NCBI GenBank assembly: GCA_030598025.1
Contig: JAUVQS010000002.1
Location: forward strand, 1 to 29,394
Length of the DNA: 29,394 nucleotides
Direction: 5' to 3'
Source: Acidimicrobiia bacterium
GTDB lineage: Bacteria; Actinomycetota; Acidimicrobiia; Spongiisociales; JAHEDJ01
A program made the position numbers and the translations under genes. The notes beneath the pieces are model-generated. The model saw only the letters and a list, made by a program, of their open reading frames with translations, did no database searches and had not been told where the DNA came from. Positions 21,663-27,672 of the stretch are shown here, one piece after another (within the stretch, counting starts at the first letter, position 1; every line of letters starts with the position of its first letter).

Positions 21663-23137
21663 GCGTGCTCGAACGTGAGGCGAAGTTCGTAGCTCGCGAC
21701 GGGTTCGATCCAACCGCTCTGGTTGGTGTCTTTGGGGATGGGGAGATAAGTCCGGCCGGTGAGAAACACCTGGATGCGGTCTATTACGACACCGAAGATG
21801 TCCGTTTGCTTCGAGGTGGAGTATCGCTTCGCTTTCGTGACGGCTGGATGGTGAAGCTGGCCCAGCCAACCGACCGCCCGGATCTGATGCAGCGGATGGA
21901 GATCCCCATTGCCGGTCCTGAGGGGATCGTGCCGGTGGCGGCTCTCGACCTGGTTCGCTCGTCGGCTCGAGGAGCAGATCTCGTTCCCATCGCCCGCCTG
22001 TTCACCAACCGGACGATCTTCGCCGTGCGTGACGCGAGTGGGCTCGAGGTGGCCGAGATCGTCTTCGATAGGGTCGTGGCAGAACGGCCGGATGAAGATC
22101 CCGTCGAGTTCGATGAGATCGAAGTCGAGTTGGCGGAATCTGCTCCGCTCTCTGCGCTTGCTCCGATCATCGAGCGTCTTCGGGAGATGGGAGCGGGCCC
22201 GGCCGTGTTGGTGCCCAAGCTCGCCCGTGCTCTCGGGGTCGGGCTGGTCCCAACCGCCCTGGTCGTTCCGGAGTTGGAGGGTCGGGCCACTGCCGGCGAC
22301 GTTGTACAGGCCGCGATTGGCGGTTCCGTCCGGCGATTCCTCGAGCACGTGCCGGCTGTGATCCTGGACGAGGACCCTGAGGGTGTGCATCAGGCCAGAG
22401 TGGCAACGAGGCGGCTTCGGTCGGATCTGCGCACATTTCGCCGGTTTCTCGATCGCAGATGGGCCGATGAGTTGCGAGTCGACCTGCGAGCAGTTACCCG
22501 ATTGTTGGGTGCGCTGCGTGATCTGGACGTCTTGAAGATGCACCTAGCGGCCGTCGTCGATGAGGTGCCCGAGCCGGAACGAAGGGCGGCCGAGGTCATC
22601 CTCTCGGCACTCGACGCCGAACGACAAGATGCACACCAGGCGGTTGTCCAGGGTTTCCGGGAGCCAGAGTTCGAGGTGTTGCTCGACAGCCTGGTTGAGG
22701 CCTGTGACGGTCCTGAGTTCAGCGAGGCAGCGAGTACCCCGGCTGATCCGATCGTATTGAAGCTGGCACGCAAGCCCTGGCGCAAGGTGCAGTCGTCAGT
22801 CACCGAGCTTCCCGATGAACCGCGTCCTGAGGAGCTTCACCGGTTGCGGATCCTCGTTAAGCGGGCCAGGTATGCAGTGGAAGCGGTTGCATCAATTGGC
22901 GGTGCGGAGGCGGAGGAGTTCGCGGTCCGGCTTTCAGAGCTGCAGGATGTGCTGGGCGAGCATCAAGATGCCATTGTTGCCGGTGCCTGGCTTCGCCGTC
23001 GCGATCCTTCGCAGGCCTCGGCGGCCGGGGTGCTGATCGGCCTCGAAGTCGCTCGTGCCGGCCGTGCAGCCGAGGGATGGCGAGCGCTGTGGAATTCGGC
23101 CGACACCTCGCAGCTGACGGAATGGCTGGAGCGTTGA
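21659..23137 (+). CDS. CYTH-CHAD domain protein
   Basis: A 492-aa two-domain protein. Residues 1-210 form a CYTH (triphosphate tunnel) domain: LEREAKFVA at the N-terminus (the E-x-E-x-K type motif), YYDTEDVRLLRGGVSLRFR and FDEIEVEL. Residues 225-490 form a CHAD domain with its conserved histidine/basic motifs VHQARVATRRLRSDLRTFRR and ELHRLRILVKRARYAVE. CHAD domains bind polyphosphate, and CYTH domains hydrolyse or bind tripolyphosphate and nucleoside triphosphates. Overlap with ppk1 (GTGA) makes a polyphosphate role likely. A GTG at 21665 with GAGG 5 nt upstream is an alternative start. Confidence 0.92.
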   Translation: MSVLEREAKFVARDGFDPTALVGVFGDGEISPAGEKHLDAVYYDTEDVRLLRGGVSLRFRDGWMVKLAQPTDRPDLMQRMEIPIAGPEGIVPVAALDLVRSSARGADLVPIARLFTNRTIFAVRDASGLEVAEIVFDRVVAERPDEDPVEFDEIEVELAESAPLSALAPIIERLREMGAGPAVLVPKLARALGVGLVPTALVVPELEGRATAGDVVQAAIGGSVRRFLEHVPAVILDEDPEGVHQARVATRRLRSDLRTFRRFLDRRWADELRVDLRAVTRLLGALRDLDVLKMHLAAVVDEVPEPERRAAEVILSALDAERQDAHQAVVQGFREPEFEVLLDSLVEACDGPEFSEAASTPADPIVLKLARKPWRKVQSSVTELPDEPRPEELHRLRILVKRARYAVEAVASIGGAEAEEFAVRLSELQDVLGEHQDAIVAGAWLRRRDPSQASAAGVLIGLEVARAGRAAEGWRALWNSADTSQLTEWLER

Positions 23138-23156
23138 GCCGGCAATTCTCATTCCG

Positions 23157-23194
23157 GCGTCGAGGAGTACCCGTAATTGGGTACTCCTCGACGC
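23157..23194. repeat. 16-bp palindrome, copy 1 of a covarying hairpin family
   Basis: Left arm 23157-23172 and right arm 23179-23194 are perfectly complementary around the loop GTAATT. The inner stem GAGTACCC/GGGTACTC, the TAATT loop and the following GACGCAAAAACGG are shared with the palindrome at 24459-24512. It lies 19 bp after the CYTH-CHAD stop and 20 bp before the preferred start of the next gene. Confidence 0.85.
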
Positions 23195-23214
23195 AAAAAC
23201 GGGTCGGTGGGGTT

Positions 23215-24453
23215 TTGTCCGAGGAGGAGCCACCACCGCGACCGCCGTGGCTCCTCCCCGTGGTCATCGGAGTAGGTGGATTCGCGCTCGGGCTGCTCGT
23301 GGCGACGACGATCGGATCCCAGGGCCCGAGCGAGGCTTCTCCAACGCTACCGCCGGCACCTTCGAGTACGAGCACGACAACCGGCGAGGTGGAACCCTCG
23401 ACATCGGTCTCGACCACTGCCCAGATCAACGAGGAGCCCGGATTGTCCCTCGAAGAACTCGTCCCCGGGTTCGAGGGCACGTTGTATTTCACCAATCCAA
23501 CCTCTTCGAGCGCCCTTGACCGGCGAATCGTGGCGTGGTCGTCTGAGCGTTCCATGCCGTTTCAGGTGGGGCTCCGTGCGGGGTTTCCGACTCTCGACGT
23601 GAGCGGTTCTCTAATGGCGTTCGTGGCCGGCCAGAGCTTGGACACCCCGTTTCCAGGGGCGACCATCTCAATCGTCCGAAATCTGGACAGGTCGCGGCCG
23701 CTGCCACAGGATCCGGACGGCTATGTCGGCGCGGCGGTGACGTGGTTCGTTTGGCATGCGTCCGAACCCGGGTTGCTCGCCTGGATCGAGTTCGACTTAG
23801 ATCGATCGGTGGTCAAGACGGCAGAATTCAGCAACTTGGAGCAACTAGTGCGGAGCACCATTGTGGCGGAGTTCGAGGGCGTTGCCTGGCCCGTGTACTG
23901 GGATGATGACATCTTCATAGTGGCCGCCCAGAGCGAGAGTCTCGAACTCGTCGACGGGCAGTCGACTACTGGGCGCGCCGAGGTCCGAACGTTCAACAGT
24001 GAGTGGGATCCGATCGGCACCACACTCGGTGAGTTCGTTGGTCGACTTCCGACCGGTGAACTGATAATCGCGGACGATGTCTCCCGGCAGACAGGCAGCG
24101 GCCCGTTTCTCACCGATGAAACACTTCAGGATCGGCGGGATCCCGAGTGGTTACCGGAGGGGAGCCGGCTCAGATCTGTGATTGCTACACCAGGCGGTGG
24201 CACCGTATGGGTTTCCGGGGAGAATCAAGATGGCACACCGTTCCTGGGGCGGCTGGAGGGGCCGTCGGTCGATCGGTGCGCTGAGATGGGGGCCGTTGCC
24301 TTCTTTTACACGAGCACCGATGGTGACTGGCTCGTCTATCAGGATGTCGACGAAACCGGGAAGAGCTTATGGTTCGTCAACGCCGTGACCTGCGGATCAA
24401 CTCGTGTGGACGTTCCGCCGGGGGCCGGCTTCCTGGTCGCCATCGGCAGCTAA
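23215..24453 (+). CDS. membrane-anchored exported protein of unknown function
   Basis: About 412 aa. After a short Pro/Glu-rich cytosolic N-terminus (SEEEPPPRPP) comes one transmembrane helix (about residues 13-33), then a Ser/Thr/Pro-rich linker (about 36-75), then an extracellular region of about 340 residues rich in beta-type segments, Trp and Gly. Only two Cys are visible in it, near the C-terminus (DRCAEMG and AVTCGSTRV), and might form a disulfide. I do not recognise a family; a beta-propeller-like fold is only a guess. The start is uncertain: I chose the TTG at 23215 because the open frame upstream to 23077 runs through the palindrome and the previous gene. Two related hairpins bracket this gene. 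Confidence 0.72.
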   Translation: MSEEEPPPRPPWLLPVVIGVGGFALGLLVATTIGSQGPSEASPTLPPAPSSTSTTTGEVEPSTSVSTTAQINEEPGLSLEELVPGFEGTLYFTNPTSSSALDRRIVAWSSERSMPFQVGLRAGFPTLDVSGSLMAFVAGQSLDTPFPGATISIVRNLDRSRPLPQDPDGYVGAAVTWFVWHASEPGLLAWIEFDLDRSVVKTAEFSNLEQLVRSTIVAEFEGVAWPVYWDDDIFIVAAQSESLELVDGQSTTGRAEVRTFNSEWDPIGTTLGEFVGRLPTGELIIADDVSRQTGSGPFLTDETLQDRRDPEWLPEGSRLRSVIATPGGGTVWVSGENQDGTPFLGRLEGPSVDRCAEMGAVAFFYTSTDGDWLVYQDVDETGKSLWFVNAVTCGSTRVDVPPGAGFLVAIGS

Positions 24454-24458
24454 ACACC

Positions 24459-24512
24459 CCGTTCTTGCGTCAATGAGTACCCATAATTGGGTACTCATTG
24501 ACGCAAGAACGG
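24459..24512. repeat. 24-bp perfect palindrome, copy 2 of a covarying hairpin family
   Basis: Left arm 24459-24482 and right arm 24489-24512 are complementary at all 24 positions, with loop ATAATT. It fills the 60-bp gap between the convergent stops at 24453 and 24514 almost completely. A bidirectional terminator role is plausible, but no U-tract follows on either strand. Compared with the 23157-23194 palindrome, the variable part of the stem differs in both arms by matching changes. Confidence 0.9.
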
Positions 24513-24513
24513 T

Positions 24514-25275
24514 TCAAGCCTTGCCGATAGCCAGGAAGTGCGGAGTTGCGCCCAGAAGCGCCTCCTCGGCTTCAAGACGACGGAGGAGGTCGAGTACCGC
24601 GCGAAGTTTGGCCGGATCAGCGACCCGTTCATCGAGATCGTGGGCCGCCCACGACATTCCCTCGACGGCCAACATCTCGATCTCGGCGAATCCAACGGTC
24701 TTGAGTTCATTCACCAACTCATCGGGCCGGTGGAAATAGGCGGTTGTGAAGAACCGCGGATCGCCCGTGTCGTTCGAATGCTTTCCGGTTTCGAGGTCGA
24801 CACGAACGATCTGTTCGAAATGGTCATGGTCGATGAATCCGGATTCGAATCCGTCGATGGCGGAGGCAAACCGGGTGATGCCTACCGCGAATACGCGGGA
24901 ATCGGGCCTCAGCACCCGGCGCGCTTCGGTGAGGGCGGCCAACCGGTCCCCCCTTTCCTGCAGGTGGTAGAGGGGTCCGAGCAAGAGAACTCCGTCGACG
25001 CTGGAATCGGCGAACTCGAGGTGATCGGCCGTCCCCTGTCTGGCATCGACGACGCCCGCTTCGACGGCTTGTTCCACATGGAGTGCGACGGCGTCGATCA
25101 AAGCGACTTCGTAACCCAAGCCCGCCAGCCACAGCGAGTAGGCCCCGGGCCCGCCGCCGACGTCGAGCAGCCGAGCCGGAGGGGGTGGCAAATAGCGCTG
25201 GATGATCTCCTTCGTCCGAATCAGTTCGATTCGGCTCATTCCATCGCCGTCGAGTCGCCCGGCTTCGTTGTACAA
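24514..25275 (-). CDS. class I SAM-dependent methyltransferase
   Basis: About 253 aa. The SAM-binding motif I is ARLLDVGGGPGAYSLWLA, followed by the acidic end of strand 2 (VALIDAV), the TADHLEFADSSVDGVLLLGPLYHL motif (in two overlapping pieces) and the post-motif LTEARRVLRPDSRV. This is a methyltransferase type 11/25 fold, cytosolic, with unknown acceptor. The only standard start codon for the full fold is the TTG at 25275. The frame stays open to 25329 and encodes RPEIDNHYTEL, which looks like real family N-terminus, but it offers no ATG, GTG or TTG. An ATT at 25308 with AGGGA 7 nt upstream is a candidate start. Confidence 0.82.
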   Translation of the reverse strand: MYNEAGRLDGDGMSRIELIRTKEIIQRYLPPPPARLLDVGGGPGAYSLWLAGLGYEVALIDAVALHVEQAVEAGVVDARQGTADHLEFADSSVDGVLLLGPLYHLQERGDRLAALTEARRVLRPDSRVFAVGITRFASAIDGFESGFIDHDHFEQIVRVDLETGKHSNDTGDPRFFTTAYFHRPDELVNELKTVGFAEIEMLAVEGMSWAAHDLDERVADPAKLRAVLDLLRRLEAEEALLGATPHFLAIGKA

Positions 25276-25326
25276 CTCGGTGTAGTGGTTGTCGATCTCC
25301 GGGCGAATGAGCGGATCCCTGGGGAG

Positions 25327-25332
25327 AGGCTA
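25327..25332 (-). promoter_or_regulatory. -10 box upstream of the methyltransferase
   Basis: TAGCCT on the minus strand, identical to two other -10 boxes in the window. Transcription would begin near A25320, just upstream of AGGGAT, leaving about 12 nt before the ATT at 25308 or 45 nt before the TTG at 25275. Confidence 0.4.
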
Positions 25333-25355
25333 CGCCGAACAGCCGTCAGAGATCG

Positions 25356-25376
25356 GTTGCTGATGGCTGAAGGCTG
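25356..25376 (+). repeat. three AWRGCTR-type heptamers
   Basis: GTTGCTG, ATGGCTG and AAGGCTG are contiguous in the gap between the glnR stop and the methyltransferase promoter. They belong to the same sequence family as the purD array (ATGGCTA/G) and the array after glnA1 (AAGGCTG/ATAGCTA on the minus strand). Confidence 0.6.
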
Positions 25377-25391
25377 CCTTGGATGACGAAG

Positions 25392-26018
25392 TCAGCCAAA
25401 GCGATAACCCACCGAGCGGACCGTTGTGATCCAACTGGCCCGTTCTTCGCCCAATTTGGAGCGGAGTCTGCGCACGTGGACGTCGACGGTCCGTGCACCT
25501 CCGAAGTAGTCGTATCCCCACACTCTCTGGAGTAGTTGCTCTCGACTCCAAACCCGGCCCTGGTGCTCGATGAAGTAACGCAGCAGTTCATACTCCATGA
25601 ACGTGAGGTCGATTGGTCGGCCTTCGACAGTGGCCTGGTAGGTGGCGAGATTGAGTTCGAGACTCTTGTAGCTCACGGACTCAGTTTCAGCTTGCCGGCC
25701 GGCCAGGCGATGAAGGCGCAGCCGCAACTCGAGCGTGTCCACGGGGTCGTTGATGAAGTCGCCGAACCAGGCCTCGGCCTCGAGGAGCGTCGTCTGAGAC
25801 GAAGTGATCACAGCGATAACCGGACAACCGACGTCCTCGTGGATCCGTCTGGCCTCGCGCAGCTGATGAAGTGGTTCGGAGCGGAGATCGACCAGGGCGG
25901 CGCTCCAGTCTCCCTCGATGCCTGGATCGTCGATCGACACCGCGTGCGCTCCCGCCAGGGTGACCGCTTCGGTGAGGCCCTCCGGGTCACCGATCGACGA
26001 AATCGCGACGGTGATCAC
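25392..26018 (-). CDS. glnR: OmpR-type orphan response regulator, GlnR-like
   Basis: A 208-aa regulator. The receiver domain (1-105) has Asp44 in AALVDLRSE at the phosphoacceptor position, but lacks the usual acidic pair near the N-terminus (MITVAISSIGDPEG), as in atypical GlnR receivers. The winged-helix domain (about 115-208) has ELLRYFIEHQGRVWSREQLL, QRVWGYDYFGGARTVDVHVR and ITTVRSVGYRFG, close to actinobacterial GlnR. GlnR controls ammonium assimilation genes. No histidine kinase is adjacent. The GTG overlaps the glnA2 stop (GTGA), so it is co-expressed with a glutamine synthetase, and a GlnR-like site lies upstream of this operon. MtrA- or PhoP-like identity is less likely given the receiver. 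Confidence 0.82.
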   Translation of the reverse strand: MITVAISSIGDPEGLTEAVTLAGAHAVSIDDPGIEGDWSAALVDLRSEPLHQLREARRIHEDVGCPVIAVITSSQTTLLEAEAWFGDFINDPVDTLELRLRLHRLAGRQAETESVSYKSLELNLATYQATVEGRPIDLTFMEYELLRYFIEHQGRVWSREQLLQRVWGYDYFGGARTVDVHVRRLRSKLGEERASWITTVRSVGYRFG

Positions 26019-27340
26019 AGGATGGGTAGATACCTTTCGAGTTCGAACTCAGACACGTGATGCTGGAAGCGTTCCCACTCCTTGCGCTTGTTGCGAAGGA
26101 ACCATGAGAACACGTGCTCGCCGAGGGCGTCGGCCATGAACTCGGACGACTCCATGGCATCGAGCGCTTGATCGAGGGTGGAGGGGAGCCGACCGACACC
26201 CATTGCCTTGCGCTCGGCCGTCGTCATTTCGAAGATGTTGTTGGAAACCTCGGCCGGAAGTTCATAGCTGTTCTCGATCCCGTTCAGGCCGGCTGCCAGC
26301 AGGACGGAGAAGGCGAGGTATGGATTGCATGCCGAATCAGGCGCCCGGTACTCGATGCGGGTCGACGATGCTTTCCCCTGCTTGACCGTAGGCACGCGTA
26401 CGAGAGCCGACTGATTATTGCGAGCCCAGAATGAGTAGATGGGCGCTTCGAAACCTTTGACCAGCCGCTTATACGAGTTGACCCACTGGTTGGTGATGGC
26501 GGTGAACTCGGGAGCATGCTTGAGCACGCCTGCGATGAACCCTTCCGCCACCTTGGAGAGCCCATTCTCGGCGCCCGCCTCGTAGAAGGCATTGCGGTCC
26601 CCTTCAAATAGGGACAGATGCATGTGGAAACCGGATCCGTCGTGTTCCTCGAGCGGCTTCGGCATGAATGTGGCGTAGATGCCGTGTTCGATGGCCACCT
26701 CCTTGACCGTCAGGCGAAATGTCATCACATTGTCCGCCATGGTCAGGGCATCCGTATAGCGCAGATCGATCTCGTGCTGGCTCGGTGCCACCTCATGATG
26801 GGAGTACTCCACCGGTATACCGAGCTGCTCGAGAGCATTGATCGTCGTTCGCCGGTATTCCTGAGCAACGTCGAGAGGCGTCAAATCGAAGTATCCGCCC
26901 CGATCGAGGACCTCCGGCTTCCCTGTCGAATCCTTGAAGTAGAAGTACTCGAGTTCCGGTCCGACGTAGAACGAGTAGCCGAGGTCGGCAGCTCGTTGTA
27001 GGTTGCGTCGCAGGACATAGCGCGGGTCACCGTCGAATGGCTCGCCGTCGGGTGAAACGATGTCACAGAACATTCGGGCAACCTGCTGTTCGGTGCGCCA
27101 CGGGAGGATCTGAAAGCTGGCCGGGTCGGGCAGGGCGAGCATGTCGGCCTCTTGAATGCGGGCGTAGCCATCGATGGCCGATCCATCGAAGGTCATGCCT
27201 TCCTCGAAAGCAGTCTCGAGTTCAGCCGGGCTGATCGAAACTGACTTCAGGAATCCCTGGACATCGGTGAACCACAGGCGGACGAACCGAATACCCCGTT
27301 CCTCGACGGTTCGCAGCACATACTCTGCCTGTTTGTCCAC
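26015..27340 (-). CDS. glnA2: glutamine synthetase type I, GlnA2-like
   Basis: A 441-aa GSI. It begins with DKQAEYVLRTVEERGIRFVR and GFLKSVSISPAELE, like mycobacterial GlnA2. Catalytic-region motifs are MTFDGSAIDGYARIQEADM, VGPELEYFYF, HHEVAPSQHEIDLRY, FMPKPLEEHDGSGFHMHLSL, NSYKRLVKGFEAP, RIEYRAPDSACNPYLAF and a C-terminus KRKEWERF with SEFELERYLPIL. No adenylylation Tyr motif (NLYxLP) is present. It ligates ammonia to glutamate using ATP; GlnA2-type enzymes elsewhere can have weak GS activity or act on polyamines. The GTG at 27340 has AAGGAG 6 nt upstream; the longer frame to 27529 is not supported. It is followed by glnR. Confidence 0.95.
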   Translation of the reverse strand: MDKQAEYVLRTVEERGIRFVRLWFTDVQGFLKSVSISPAELETAFEEGMTFDGSAIDGYARIQEADMLALPDPASFQILPWRTEQQVARMFCDIVSPDGEPFDGDPRYVLRRNLQRAADLGYSFYVGPELEYFYFKDSTGKPEVLDRGGYFDLTPLDVAQEYRRTTINALEQLGIPVEYSHHEVAPSQHEIDLRYTDALTMADNVMTFRLTVKEVAIEHGIYATFMPKPLEEHDGSGFHMHLSLFEGDRNAFYEAGAENGLSKVAEGFIAGVLKHAPEFTAITNQWVNSYKRLVKGFEAPIYSFWARNNQSALVRVPTVKQGKASSTRIEYRAPDSACNPYLAFSVLLAAGLNGIENSYELPAEVSNNIFEMTTAERKAMGVGRLPSTLDQALDAMESSEFMADALGEHVFSWFLRNKRKEWERFQHHVSEFELERYLPIL

Positions 27341-27672
27341 GTCGCGCTCCTTCATGTGATCGGCACGGGAAACGATACCCGACTGGTAGCCGTCATCTCG
27401 GTTCGACTCAGAGGTTGGGGCGCCACGAGTACCCACCGCTACTCTCGGGTAGCGGCGACCCGGCGCGGCGCGCGACCTCCGCTCACCCCGGATCTGTTGA
27501 TGAATGCGGCAGTGATATGTTGTACGCAATACTGCGAGGCGAACGGCTCCGCGGTTGTCACGGCGCCCCTACCCGTTAACAAAACATTCACATTCGAGCA
27601 ACCGAGCCGAAACGGGTCGGTGGGACTCTCAAGTGTGCGGATTGCCGCACCCGGAACCAGAGGAGAACCAAC
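27341..27672. promoter_or_regulatory. 332-bp divergent regulatory region between glnA2 and glnA1
   Basis: No gene. Contents: AAGGAG Shine-Dalgarno for glnA2; TATCGT at 27372-27377 (minus strand), a -10 candidate for glnA2 that gives a leader of about 25 nt; a 7-bp inverted repeat CCGCTAC/GTAGCGG at 27436-27455; a GlnR-like four-box site at 27576-27613; and AGGAG at 27661-27665, 7 nt before the glnA1 GTG. No good TANNNT box follows the GlnR-like site, so I cannot place the glnA1 start point. Confidence 0.6.
27576..27613 (+). promoter_or_regulatory. GlnR-like operator, four boxes at 11-bp spacing
   Basis: TTAAC (27576-27580), 6 nt, TTCAC (27587-27591), 6 nt, GCAAC (27598-27602), 6 nt, GAAAC (27609-27613). 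The actinobacterial GlnR consensus alternates gTnAC and GaAAC with 6-nt spacers. Boxes 1, 3 and 4 match at 4, 4 and 5 of 5 positions and box 2 is weak. The exact 11-bp phasing over four boxes, in the gap between glnA1 and the glnA2-glnR operon, makes the call credible. Confidence 0.62.

Noticed and set aside
21506..22543. 345-aa open frame opposite ppk1 and the CYTH-CHAD gene
   Set aside because: It spans two real genes on the opposite strand, has no recognisable motif and no start signals. It is a shadow of codon bias.
27436..27455. Hairpin CCGCTAC/GTAGCGG as a glnA riboswitch or leader element
   Set aside because: It lies about 220 bp upstream of glnA1 and upstream of the GlnR-like boxes, probably outside the transcript, and no glutamine riboswitch features were recognised.
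27341..27529. N-terminal extension of glnA2 to 27529
   Set aside because: The extra residues have no similarity to GlnA2. The GTG at 27340 has a good Shine-Dalgarno and the family N-terminus, and the extension would cover the regulatory region.
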